A stretch of DNA of 64,000 bases from Protopterus annectens (Eukaryota; Chordata; Ceratodontiformes; Protopteridae): contig NC_056732.1 in assembly GCF_019279795.1 (NCBI RefSeq), forward strand, positions 1,079,515,430 through 1,079,579,429, written 5' to 3'. The notes beneath the pieces were generated by a model. That model was not told the DNA's origin. It saw only the letters and a program-made list of their open reading frames with translations, and ran no database searches. The position numbers and the translations under genes were made by a program. This document shows positions 32,842-43,091 of this stretch, one piece after another (the first letter of the stretch is position 1; each line of letters begins with the position of its first letter).

Positions 32842-35033
32842 TAGGTTCATACTAGGCTATCCACCCTAGGGCATTTGTTAGCCTAGCCAGAGTGTGTGTG
32901 GCTTTCGCCACCCCTTGCTATGTGAATATTATGGCCATTTATGATTTGCTTTGCTGTGCCTCTGGACATGACACAGTGAAGACCCCCAGTGTAACTCTAC
33001 AATCATCCATCCACTTGGCAAGATTTCTGTTGAAGGGTGTCAGTGAGGGGCTCTGCCTAAAATGGAGTGGGATTCTGGTCCAGGGTGTGGGGAGCCTCTG
33101 GATTATGTATCTGTCCCTCCAGCACATCCTATTTCATTATTTGTTGAGGTTGACATCTCTCACTCTCACAGCATTGATGGCTTTGAGTTTTCTGGGGTGG
33201 AGCATGTCCATTACTCCTGTGTTGGGCATGGCCTTGTACAACAGGCATGCAATGCCTCTGTGTAGGCAGTATGTGACTGCATTCAGCTGGGGTGTCTACA
33301 GCCAGGCAGCATATGACATATATTTGAGACCCTTTATCCTCTTGGTGAGGTACCTTTGAGGTCTTTCTAACTGCTGCAGGTGTCAGGTAAGGTACATCCC
33401 ATATGAGGCATTGTACTAGATTATGGGTGTGATAAGAGAACAGTATAGGGGCACAATGACCTCTGTTGACGTAGATGTGAATCCTTTCATGATACGGTGT
33501 CCAATGTAGACAGTCTTCCTAGCCACATTGGCAATGTGAGTGTCACATAACAGGTTACTGTCCACTTGTGTCCCTAGGTCCCTGATTACTCCTTCCATAC
33601 ATAATGGTTTACCACCTATGTGGTAATTTGTGGTACCTTGTTTGGTATTTGGTGGGACGTTCATACTGTCCAGTGTCTTCAGGACGGCTGGGTGGGGTTA
33701 CTGTGTGTGAGAGTGTGGTCTGTAGCATGCTACAGACTGTACAGCAGTCTTGCCTACAGTTAGTTGCACATGGGTGGACTCCAATGCCTTGTGCATTGTC
33801 AGTTACCTGGACGTATGGGTGTTTGTGCTGAATATGGATACTCACCCTCCTTTTATGTTTTGTTCCAGGTTTTGGGGCCATGACACATGATATGTGGTAT
33901 AACCTGGTAGTGCTGGTGTGCTGTCAGGAGGCTTGCAGCAGGTGTCTGTCACTGCACAGACATCGATGTTCTCCATACTGGGGATGGCCTCGGGAGCATG
34001 CATATTGGGGTTTACACATCTGGCATTGGTCAGCATTACCCTTATGTTTCTTTCCACTTATGTTTTCTAGGGTGGTGGGTTAGTCTTTTAAGCCTTGCCT
34101 ACGAAAGGCTCTATGGAGGAGGCAAAAGCTTCATCCAATATTCAGACGCCCAGGGGTAACAGGTGCAAGCCATCCCAGGAACAGCTGCGTGGCTTGTCAA
34201 GCATGACATCCCAAGCAGACAGACATTGGATCCCCTTGGAATGACACCAGTAAGTGTGCCACTTGCTATAACTGATCATTCCGTGTTTGTACTGTGGCAT
34301 TATTCTTGGTAAGGGTAGGATGCTGCAAACAGTGAGTGTCATACCGGCCTGGACTACATAATCAGAGAGTTCATCTATTTCTCTTTTCATGTAGTCTAGG
34401 GAGGTACATCTCAGGTCATTCACACCAGCATGGAGTATGACTGCATCATATTTCTACTTGCTTTGGGGTGACCTGCATACTTGTGTTATGTGGCATATTG
34501 TGGCAGCCTACAGGCAGCTTACTGTACCCTTTCCCTTGTTCAGTCTGGTGTGCGGGACAGCAGTGTGTCTCGCTATGGAGTCACCTATTACAACTGTATC
34601 AGGCATGTTGTTTCTCCTTCTGGCCTGTGACTGTTTGGCACACCAGCTTTGTGTACTATGTGTTGCATGTGCTATGTTTGGAAGTTGTTTGATTGGGTGT
34701 CGGCTTTAGAGGCCTCTGTTGGTGTGCTGTGTTTGTAATTTGTGCCTCCGGGAATGATTTTCTGTGTTTATGTCTTTGGTTTGCAGTTGTGATAGGTCTA
34801 TGTGGGACTGTGTTTGTGGTGTGTGTGGTTACCTTCTCCTCCTTACTAGTTTTGGGAGTACTGAGTTGAGGGAGCTTAGCCTCCAGTTTGGATAGATGGT
34901 TGCATCTCTCACATGAATTTGTATTTCTTGGGGGGAGTTGGGGGTTGTCAGTGTACTTGGGGCTGGTGTAACATTGCCTCAAGATTCACAGATTCAACTT
35001 GTTGTGGCTGGCCTTAGTGAATTGTATGTGTGG
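32842..35033 (-). mobile_element. CR1 copy 'C2', internally deleted
   Basis: Starts with the 3' tail (ataggttcatactaggctat) and covers the ORF2 C-terminus to about 33650. It then jumps directly into the endonuclease (about 33660-34020) and ORF1 esterase (about 34140-35000, including MNDLRCTSLDYMKREIDELS). The RT core is deleted at about 33650. The N-terminal 'NTNSCERCNHLSKLEAKL' Cys motif is retained near 34930. The copy lies within older copy C1/E. Confidence 0.75.
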
Positions 35034-35222
35034 ACATATTTCATAGTTTCATAGTTTCATAGTATAGTACTAGGCTATCTGCCCTGGGGCATTTGTAAGC
35101 CTAGCCATAGTGATGTGGCTTTTGCCACACCATGAAATGGTACAAAAATGTACAGAATAAATCTAGAATACTGTGCCGCTGTCTAGTAATTGACACAATG
35201 AAGGTCCCCTTATATAATAGAA

Positions 35223-36761
35223 TTAGTTTACTGTGCCCCTGTCTAGCAGTGTCACAGATGTGACCCCTGGGGTAAACGTATGATCTCCCATCCACTCATC
35301 AAGATTTCTCTTGAAGAGAGTCAGTGAGGGGCTCTGCCTAATATGAACTGGGATCCTGTTCCAAAGCATGGGAAGCCTCTGGGTTATGAATCTATCCCTC
35401 CAGCATGTCCTATTCATACTTGTGCTGAGGTTTAAGTCTTTAGCTCTCGTGGTCCTGATGGATTTGGAGTTTTTGAGGTGGAGCATGTCCATCAGATCCT
35501 GATTGGACATGGTCTTGTATGTCAGGCAGAGATCACCTCTGAGCAGGCGGTATGCTACTGAATAGAGCTGAAGTTTCTTTAGTCTGGCAGAATAAGACAT
35601 ATGTTGGAGACCCTTGATCCTTTTGGTGAGGTACTTTTGTGGTCTCTCCAGCTGTTGCAAATGCCAGGTGAGGTACATACCAAATGGGGCATTGTACTCA
35701 ATCATGATTCTGATGAGGGAGGAATAAAGGGGTACAATGACATCCTTGGATCTGGATGTGAATCCCTTCATGATGAGGTGTGCAAGGTAGAATGTTTTTC
35801 TAACCACTTTGGCAAGGTGGGTGTCAAATAAGAGGTCGCTGTCTACTTGGGTCCCTAGGTCTCTGATTACTTTTTCCGTACTCAGTGGGTTGCTGTCTTT
35901 GTGATAATTTGTGGGTACTTTGTTTTTTCCAAAAGGGATGACTATGCATTTTTTGGCATTTAGTTTAAGGCCGTGACTACGGCACCAGTTGTCCGTTTCA
36001 GTGAGGCCTTTTTGTAGGTTGTGTGCATCTGCTGGTGTATCGACTATGGCGCCTAGTTTGCAGTCATCTGCAAACTTTGTCAGCCACAGCCCTCCCATGC
36101 TTGCTTTAACATCTGAGAAATAAATGCTGAACAAGAGGGGTCCCAGGACAGATTCCTGTGGGACACCACTTGTGACTGGCTTTGAGTCTGACATTGCTCC
36201 AGCGATTTTAACTTTATGGGTTCTGTCCTTTAGCCAGTTTGCAACCCATCTAGTGACATAAGGGTTTACTTTTAAGCTGTTTAGCTTATCTATGATGCCT
36301 GAGTGGGGTATTGTGTCGAAGGCCTTAGCCAAGTCCAGGTATGCTGTATGGACTGCTTTGCCCTCATCAATGGCTCTAGTGACTGTTTTGAAAAAGTCAA
36401 CCAGGTTTAAAAGGCAGGATCTGCCCTTTACAAAGCCAAACTGGGTGGGGTCAAGTGTCTGTAGGTCGCCTATGTCTCTGTTTATGAGTTCCATAATGAT
36501 TCTTTCCATAGCTTTGCAGACCAGGCTAGTTAAGCTTATGGGACGGTAGTTTCCAGGGTCTGTAGAGGCACCCCCCATGTGGAGTGGGACCACTGTTGCT
36601 GTACGCCAGTGTTCAGGTACATATCCCGAAGTAAGGCTAAGGTTAAATAGCATTTTTATGTGTGGGTTTAGCTCCTTTTGGAGTTCACATAACACGCACC
36701 CCGGGATACCATCAGGACCCATTGATGCTGTGTTTTTTGCTTTGTTTAGGGCGGTTCTCAC
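35223..36761 (-). CDS. CR1 ORF2 reverse transcriptase (copy D)
   Basis: A frame of 512 codons with the complete RT and C-terminal region: 'EHWRTATVVPLHMGGASTDP', 'VHTAYLDLAKAFDTIPHSGI', then VPQESVLGPLLF (motif B, where the usual Gly after Gln is Glu), then KFADDCKLG (catalytic motif C) and the C-terminal 'MNRTCWRDRFITQRLPMLWN'. The enzyme would copy CR1 RNA at nicked target DNA. The motif B change and upstream frame breaks suggest it is inactive. Confidence 0.85.
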   Translation of the reverse strand: MRTALNKAKNTASMGPDGIPGCVLCELQKELNPHIKMLFNLSLTSGYVPEHWRTATVVPLHMGGASTDPGNYRPISLTSLVCKAMERIIMELINRDIGDLQTLDPTQFGFVKGRSCLLNLVDFFKTVTRAIDEGKAVHTAYLDLAKAFDTIPHSGIIDKLNSLKVNPYVTRWVANWLKDRTHKVKIAGAMSDSKPVTSGVPQESVLGPLLFSIYFSDVKASMGGLWLTKFADDCKLGAIVDTPADAHNLQKGLTETDNWCRSHGLKLNAKKCIVIPFGKNKVPTNYHKDSNPLSTEKVIRDLGTQVDSDLLFDTHLAKVVRKTFYLAHLIMKGFTSRSKDVIVPLYSSLIRIMIEYNAPFGMYLTWHLQQLERPQKYLTKRIKGLQHMSYSARLKKLQLYSVAYRLLRGDLCLTYKTMSNQDLMDMLHLKNSKSIRTTRAKDLNLSTSMNRTCWRDRFITQRLPMLWNRIPVHIRQSPSLTLFKRNLDEWMGDHTFTPGVTSVTLLDRGTVN

Positions 36762-37824
36762 TTGGACATCTGAGATGACAGGGAGATTACATTCAGCTGG
36801 GATAAGTATTTCTTCTTTTGGGGGTGAAGGAGGGAGAAATTTGCACTGAACCTGTCAGCCAGAATGTTAGCAATATCTGTGGGTTCAGTGTATTTTTTGT
36901 TGTTGTGAACCAACTCTGAGCATATCTGAGGGTTTCCGCCCAGTTTTCTAACATAGCTGAAGAAGGCTTTGTGGTTATCTTTAGTGTCCTTAGCGATTTT
37001 TCTCTCAAAGTTTGCCTTGGATGTTTTTATGAGAGAACGTATTTTTCTGCTAATGTTGATCAGAGATGTCTTCCCTTCATGGGATTTCGCTCTGACATGC
37101 AGTAGCTTCCTTCTTTTGTTATACAATTTGCTTATGGCTGAGGTCCACCAGACAGGATGCTTACATTTGGTGGAGAGGGACTTGGATTTGTTTGGGATTG
37201 CATGATCCATGCATTCTTGGAGATGTCCATAGAAAGCATTAGTGAAGGATTCGGCATTGTGGGATGTGGTATCCACTGGCACAGTGGGCTTAAAGGAGAC
37301 CATCTCAGTCTTAAGAAGAGTGAAGTCTGCTTTTGAGAAGTTTTTCACTGTGGTCTTTTGTGCTGGGGTGGAGGTGGGATATGTATATCCAGGGTGATTA
37401 GTTTGTGGTCAGATCTCACTAGTGAGGGGTATACTTCCGGTGTGGAGCATTTTGTCCCCATGTTTGTGATGATCAGGTCTAGTATATTATCTCCCGTAGT
37501 GGGAGAGGTGACTAGTTGTTCCAGTGCATTTGAATTTATGAATTCCAGGAACCTTTGGGCTAGGGTATTAGGGCTAGAATAATGTACCCAATCTATGCTT
37601 GGGTAGTTGAAGTCTCCCAGTATGATGGTATTTTGTGATACATTCATATCCTGCAATGTCTTCAGGAAGGCTGAGTGGGGTTCTTGAGATTGGGAGGGTG
37701 GTCTGTAACATGCTACCAGTTGTATAGCAGTTTTGCCTATGGTTAGTTGCACCTGTATGGTCTCTGATGCTTCATGTGTTGCTACTAACCTGGAGGTGTG
37801 GGTGTCCTTTATGAATATGGACAC
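36758..37824 (-). pseudogene. CR1 ORF2 endonuclease and linker (copy D)
   Basis: An APE-type endonuclease with 'NTIILGDFNYPSIDW' (GDFN box, about 37600) and VRSDHKLITL (SDH box, about 37410). The AVTETCF box sits upstream in the neighbouring frame (about 37930). The linker to RT (37348-36758) contains HPVWWTSAISKLYNKRRKLL. Frame changes at about 37820 and 37346 break the ORF. Confidence 0.8.
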
Positions 37825-39014
37825 TCCCCTCCTTGTGGTTCGCCCGGTTTGGGGCGAAAAGCATGATACGAGGTATAGCCTGGTAGTGCTGGGGTGCTCG
37901 CAGGAGCCTTGAAGCAGGTTTCAGTTACTGCACAGACGCCGATGTTCTCCGTGCTGAGGAGTGCATCAAGTGCCTGCATCTTGAGATTTAGACTTCTGGC
38001 GTTGAGCAGTATTACCCTTAGTTTTTTTCCATTTTTGTTTTCTAAGGAGGTAGGTTTGTCTTTTGAGCCTTGCCTAAAAAAGGCACTATGGGGGTGGCAA
38101 GAGCCTAGCCAATATCCGAAGCCCAGTGGTGACAGGTGTAAGCCATCCCTTGCGAAGCAGCGTGGCTTGTCCAACATATCATCCCAAGCAGACAGACATT
38201 GGATCCCCTTAGAATGACACCAGTACTTGAGCCAATTGTTAAAGCTGATCATCTTGTCTTTGTATTGTGGTATCATTCTTGGTGAGGGCAAGATGCTGCT
38301 CAGGGTCAGGGTCATACCAGCCTGGGCTACATAATCGGAGAGCTCCTCTATGTCTCTTTTCATGTAGTCCAGGGAGGTACGTCTCAGGTCATTCACACCA
38401 GCATGGACAATGACGGAGTCATATTTGTACTTGCTTTGGAGTGACCTGAGTGCGTGTGTTATGTGGCAGATCCTAGCTCCCGATAGACAGCTCACAGTCA
38501 CCTTCTCCTTGTTCAGCCTGGTCAGTGGGACAACAGTGTGTCTGACTATGGAGTCACCTATTACTAGTGTATCAGGCAAGGTGTTTGGCCTTAAGGGCTG
38601 CGATTGGTCGACACACTGATTTATTGAAGTATGTGTTGCATGTGTTTTGTTTTGAAGTGGTGGATTTTTGGATGTCTGCTTTGGGAGCCTCTGTTGTTTT
38701 GGTAAGTTTTTTATTAGAGCCTCCGAGTATGTCTTTGTGGTTTTATGTGTTTGGTTTGCAGTTGTGGTAGGTCTATGTGGGACTGGGATTGTTGTGTGTG
38801 TGGTTTCCATCTCCTCCTGTCTGGTCATGCCAGCCCTGAGTTGAGAGAGTTCAGCCTCCAGTTTGGCTATATAGTTGCATCTCTCACATGTATTTGTGTT
38901 TGTTGGGAGGAGGAGAGGGTTGTCTGTGTACATGAGACAATTGTAGCATTGTCTCAAGATACCCAGATTGACCAGCTGAACTGGAGACGACGCCAGTAAT
39001 CTACCACTCGACAT
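37809..39014 (-). CDS. CR1 ORF1 esterase protein (copy D), fused in frame to the EN start
   Basis: A frame of 401 codons. The N-terminus has two CxxC pairs (CYNCLMYTDN... CERCNYIAKLEAELSQL), a zinc-finger-like module before a short coiled coil. An SGNH-type esterase follows with VIGDSIVRH (Ser, about residue 151), HAGVNDLRR (about 209) and RDGLHLSPLG (Asp/His, about 290). This matches the known esterase-bearing ORF1 of CR1 elements. After the esterase the frame passes into the EN start (VILLNARSLNLKM, TETCF). In copies A and G ORF1 instead ends at a stop near GKAQM. A single missing base at about 38117 explains the fusion here. Confidence 0.85.
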   Translation of the reverse strand: MSSGRLLASSPVQLVNLGILRQCYNCLMYTDNPLLLPTNTNTCERCNYIAKLEAELSQLRAGMTRQEEMETTHTTIPVPHRPTTTANQTHKTTKTYSEALIKNLPKQQRLPKQTSKNPPLQNKTHATHTSINQCVDQSQPLRPNTLPDTLVIGDSIVRHTVVPLTRLNKEKVTVSCLSGARICHITHALRSLQSKYKYDSVIVHAGVNDLRRTSLDYMKRDIEELSDYVAQAGMTLTLSSILPSPRMIPQYKDKMISFNNWLKYWCHSKGIQCLSAWDDMLDKPRCFARDGLHLSPLGFGYWLGSCHPHSAFFRQGSKDKPTSLENKNGKKLRVILLNARSLNLKMQALDALLSTENIGVCAVTETCFKAPASTPALPGYTSYHAFRPKPGEPQGGECPYS

Positions 39015-39147
39015 GCTAGAACAGTATAAGGGAGTGGTATACCTTTAAGGGAAGTGGATATTCACAGGGGTGGTAAGTAGATGTAGTGCTTTACTTAGTA
39101 TGAGAATGCTTACTTAGTAGAGAAGTATTGAGAACAAGTGCTAGGCT

Positions 39148-40410
39148 TATTTTATTGCCATACTACTGATCAGTGATTGCTTCATTGTTTATGTTTGCTC
39201 TGTCATGTAGTAGCTTCCTCATTCTCTTGCATGGTTTGGTTATGGCTGGTGTCCACCATGCCAGATGTCTGTGTGTATGGCATTGTGTCTTGTTTTAATT
39301 TAGGATTGCATAATCCAAGCATTCCTGGCAGTGTTCATGGAATGGCTATATTACAGGTTCTGAGGTGTGGCCCATATTTTGCACCTGCACAGGACCTTTA
39401 ATGGATTCCACATCAGTTTGGAGGAGTGCAAATATTGCTTTACACATGTTTTCCACTGTGGTTTTCTGGCCAGGGACTGTGGTCAGGATTTGTATATCCA
39501 GTGTGATTACTCTATGGTCTGGTTTTACCAGTGAGCAATACACTTCTCATCTTGCCATCCAGTACCCATGTTGCTGATTATCACATCCAGTATGCTTACC
39601 CCTCTTGTGGGAGTGGTACGTTGTTCCTGGGCATTTTGGTTTATGGATTCTATGAACTTTTGTCCTACAGTGTTGGAGCTAGTATAATGCTCCCAGTCTA
39701 TGTCTGGGTATTTTCAGTCACCCAATATAATGTGATTTGGAGGACTTGATATATTCATGTATTCCAGCATAGGCCAGGTGCAGTTTCTGGTGTTGGGACG
39801 GTAGTCTGTAGCAGGCTATAAACTGGGGGGCAGTTTTAGCCACTGTTACTTGACCATGGCTAGTCCATGCTGCTTCTTGTTGTGGTACCAACATGGGGGT
39901 GTGGTTATCCTTGACAATTATTGCAAGTCACCCTCCTTTTGTAGCTTGTTCCATGTTTTGAGGCTGTACAGCACAGTATGAGGTGTAACCTGGTAGTGTT
40001 AGGGTGCTGTTGTGAGCCTTGACCCAGATTTCTGTTACAGCACAGATATCAACATTCTCCATACTGGGTGAGTTTAGACTGCATGCATCTTGCTGTTTCG
40101 ACTTATCCCTTAACTTATTCTTATCCCTTCTGATACCTATGGAGGTAGGTTTGTGTTTTGAGCCTTACCTATTCAGGGCATGCTGTGGGTAACAACAGCC
40201 TTTGCCAGTATCCATATGGCCTGCACTGATAGGTGCACGCCAGTCCTAGCAGGTGGAGCATCATGTCATGCTCAGCATGTCATCCCAGGCTGGCACACAT
40301 TGGATCCCCTTTGACTAACTGCGATACTTCAGTCAATTATTGCACTTGATCATCTCATTGTCATATTGTGGCATGATGCTTGGTGAGGGTAGGATGTTAG
40401 TCAGGGTCCT
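39148..40410 (-). mobile_element. CR1 fragment 'E', 5' part of the old element C1
   Basis: Minus-strand continuation of C1. It has the EN-RT linker (about 39180-39330), the endonuclease (about 39340-40080, with a VKPDHRVITLDI box) and the ORF1 C-terminal half (about 40080-40410, ending near a gaccctgactaacatcctac stretch). It is decayed throughout. The break with C1 lies at the same place in the ORF2 linker to within a few tens of bases. Confidence 0.72.
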
Positions 40411-40601
40411 CAGGTGTGCATATAGTACATGGTGTTACATTACTTAACACATGGCATTCATGCCTCAGGTGGTGCTGCAGGGCTGCCTCTGTCGGATGCG
40501 CATATTACACTTCCCTGTACATGTTTGTGAGCAGGTCATGTCATTTTAGGCATCCATGTTATTATTTGAGTGAGTCAGAGGGGGTATCATTCCCAGGGTT
40601 C
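40411..40601. other. No gene recognised
   Basis: Spacer between the CR1 relic and the 3' end of the Harbinger transposase; probably transposon 3' untranslated sequence. Confidence 0.4.
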
Positions 40602-41784
40602 CTACTGAGCCAGTGTATGTGCTATGTGTTGCCTCTTTGCCAAGGCCAGGGCATACTGGGCACGCCTCCTTCTGCCTACTGGGGCAGGCTCAGGTTGTTC
40701 CTCCTCCGAGTCACACTCTGCCTGTGATGGCCTTGGCAATGGTGGGGGGCTGTTTGGCCCAGCCTTATGCTGGTCCTGCTGCAGCTGTTTTCACAAGATA
40801 ATATTATGTAGCATAGCACATACCATGACAATTTGGGTACATGTAGTTGGTGTGTACTGCAAGGCTCCACCAGATGTGTCCAGACACCGGAACCGTGACT
40901 TGAGCAGCCCAAACACACGCTCTATTACATTACGTGTTTGTGCATGTGCCTCATTATGGCGTTCCTGTTCAGGTGTGTGTGCGTTTCTGATGGGTGTCAT
41001 CAGCCACGGCTCCAGTGCATAACCTGCATCCCCAACTAGGTGTCCGTGTGAGATGTCCCCATTGGCAAATGTCTGGTACAGCTGCGTCAAATGCCAGATG
41101 TGGGAATCGTGGTAACTCCCAGGGCAGCCAGCACACACATTCATTATTATGCCCTGGGCATCACACACGACCTGGCAGTTGATGGAGGGGAAGCCCTTGC
41201 AGTTAATGTAGGCCCTACCCCGCTCACCGGCTGGTGCTTTGATGCGTATGTGCGTGCAGTCTATTGCACCCACTACCTCAGGGTATTCCACTATTTGCTG
41301 GAAGAAATACATATTGCTGGCCAATACCTCACGGGCATTGGGGAAATATACATGATCACCGACATGTGCTGACATGGCATCCAGGAACTGGTGCAGTGCC
41401 CTGGAGGCTGATGCCTGTGATATCCCCATCATATCACCAGTTGGTCTCTGGAAGGTACCTGTTGCTAGTATTCTTAGGCCAACACATACCTTGGTTTCCA
41501 CTGGGATGGGTTCCCCTCTGTTGGTTCTGTGTGTGAGGCGTGGCCTGCACAGCTCCACTATTTGCTGCAGGAGGTCTCTGTCCACTCTATAGCGCTACTA
41601 TCTCCAGCTCATGTAACCCGTGGTAGGTGACCCTGGGCCTGTACACTCTTCTCCGTCTCCTCACTGTGGGTTGTCTGACACCATCTGCATTGTCACCACC
41701 CTCAGCAAGTCGCCTATGTCTCATTATGACAGCTATGGCAGCCCCTAACATTTCTGCTCTGAGTTCAGCTTTTTCAGTTTTCAC
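40602..41784 (-). pseudogene. PIF/Harbinger transposase (HARBI1-like), two defects
   Basis: The N-terminal piece (41784-41587) is basic (TVRRRRRVYRPRVTYHGLHE). The frame is open upstream to about 41850, and the first in-frame ATG is at 41751. The main piece (41585-40791) has 'GDMMGISQASASRALHQFLD' (HTH-like), then GAIDCTHIRIKAP (first Asp), LVGDAGYALEPWLMTPI (second Asp) and RNVIERVFGLLKSRFR (Glu). These are the DDE triad of PIF/Harbinger nucleases, which cut and paste the element. After a TGA at about 40791 an acidic tail (CDSEEEQPEPAP... QYALALAKRQHIAHTLAQ) stays open to a stop at 40602. So one frameshift (about 41586) and one stop separate three parts. Confidence 0.9.
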
Positions 41785-41853
41785 TTCTAATAGCTTACTC
41801 CTGTCTTGCAGTGTCTCTTGAGAGAAACATCTTGCACTGCTGTTTGCAGATTT

Positions 41854-42640
41854 TTAAGTGTTGGGCTGAGCTACCATTCTGCCTGTGTAATTGCCTGCTT
41901 CTAATTGTTTTCACCTGCTAGCTCCAGCAGTATTCCCTGGTAGCTTCCTACTAATTCTGTTGCTTCCTTTTTCCTTTCTGTTTCCTCAGGGGGGAGCAGC
42001 GTGTATACCAGCAGAAACACACTCACAGTGGCTTACACGCGCGCACACATGCTTACACGGTTCAGAATCTGCTTATTCGAGTTAAAACACGCACACCCGC
42101 GCAAACAGTGTTAAACATCTCCCAACATGCTCCCACATGCTCAGACTGCCTTACACGCGCGCACACTGTCTTACTCGCGCTTCATGGCGCGCACTCGTAA
42201 GCATGCACGCCCAGCAAGAAACTTTGATGTAGGCAACAGTATACACCTTCCATTTCTTGACTTTCCCATGCTTATGTTGTGGCACTCCTCTTTCCAGGAT
42301 ATGTGTCTGACATCTGTCATGTAACTCTGACCTCCAATGAACTGCATTTCTTTCTGCCATTCCCCCCTGTGATGTCACCTATCTCCTACTCTGTTCCTCC
42401 CCCTTCAGTAACTCTTACACTACTCAGAATGTGCTCATTTGCTATGTGACAGTGGAATTCAGTATACTAACACTCATTTGCATCAGATTGCCTACTAATG
42501 CTTAGTTACATCTCTTAGACTCAGCTTCCCCCCTTAGCAACCACTACACAGTGGCCATGTTGTTTTTGGTCTGCTGGTCCCTGCATTGAAAATCCATGTA
42601 TTGCATAAAGCCCACATTTGTGGGTTTATAACCTTCATTT
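41854..42640. other. Transposon right flank, including a CpG-rich motif block (42010-42215)
   Basis: No gene upstream of the transposase. The block at 42010-42215 is dense in acacgcgcgcacac, cttacacg and cgcgcttcatggcgcgc words and resembles the left block at 19980-20110. It may contain the transposase promoter or subterminal binding sites; this is inference. Confidence 0.4.
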
Positions 42641-42649
42641 TTATGTATT

Positions 42650-42700
42650 ATGCAGCGCAGCCCATTTGCACGGGGCTGCGCTGGGTTTAAACATCGGCGG
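42650..42700. repeat. CpG-rich palindrome in Harbinger right region
   Basis: cagcgcagcccatttgcacg and its mirrored ggggctgcgctg form an imperfect hairpin. It is related to the left-side sequence around 16865-16890. Confidence 0.45.
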
Positions 42701-42839
42701 AAAAAAAAATTATATTTTTGCATCAGGTTACCTTGCCAATGGCCACATATTTGGCCATTGGCATGCTGCCTGATACATATGCACTCTTTATTTGGAGCTG
42801 ACATGGCTCCATTGCGGTTTCTGCAGAAACGTACTCAGT

Positions 42840-43091
42840 TGTCAACTGAGTACATTTCTGCAGCTAAAACGGCTCTTACACGGGCTGTTCTGGGCTTCCT
42901 GGATCGCTAATCATCCTCATTTGCATGCTATTTGGCTGCAAGTGAGGTGATTAACTTATCCACGCCCACTCCGTGTAAGAGACGTTTTAGCTTGTCTCTT
43001 ACACGGACTTTGGGCTGTTCCTGGATCGCGAAGGCTGCATGGAGTCTTACACTACTCTTAGACTCCATGCAAGCCTTCGTGAATCCTGCCC
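42840..43091 (-). repeat. Harbinger right end: terminal repeat and subterminal hairpins
   Basis: Contains a hairpin with 13-bp arms ccgtgtaagagac (42971-43006), a second hairpin with arms about 19 bp long (43029-43079), a duplicated gggctgttc...ctggatcgc module (about 42881 and 43011) and the terminal 17-bp TIR ending at 43091. The ccgtgtaagag word is shared with the left-end palindrome. Confidence 0.78.

Larger units (their letters stand above)
35041..39147 (-). mobile_element. CR1 copy 'D', near full length
   Basis: A 4.1-kb minus-strand CR1, the most complete in the window. It has a 3' tail with three catagttt units (35041), ORF2 RT (36761-35223), an EN-RT linker (37348-36758), EN (37824-37345 and earlier), ORF1 (39014 to about 38080) and some 5' UTR to 39147. 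Three or so frame breaks separate long frames, so it is comparatively young. Its 5' UTR stops where copy G continues into tandem monomers, suggesting mild 5' truncation. Confidence 0.9.
16034..43091. mobile_element. PIF/Harbinger DNA transposon expanded by later insertions
   Basis: The left end begins GGGCAGGATTCACGAAG at 16034. The exact reverse complement CTTCGTGAATCCTGCCC ends at 43091. Both ends are flanked by ATT (16031-16033 and 43092-43094), the 3-bp duplication size of PIF/Harbinger. Near the right end lies a HARBI1-like transposase (minus strand) and near the left end a MYB/SANT-like partner relic (plus strand), the two genes autonomous Harbinger elements need. Both ends carry CCGTGTAAGAG subterminal palindromes. 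The interior holds CR1 copies in both orientations and a tandem array. The 27-kb span is probably an element of roughly 10-13 kb enlarged by these insertions. Confidence 0.75.

Noticed and set aside
37809-39014. Natural ORF1-endonuclease fusion protein in CR1
   Set aside because: Copies A and G show ORF1 ending at a stop just after GKAQM, with ORF2 open in another frame. The fusion in copy D is best explained by one missing base at about 38117.
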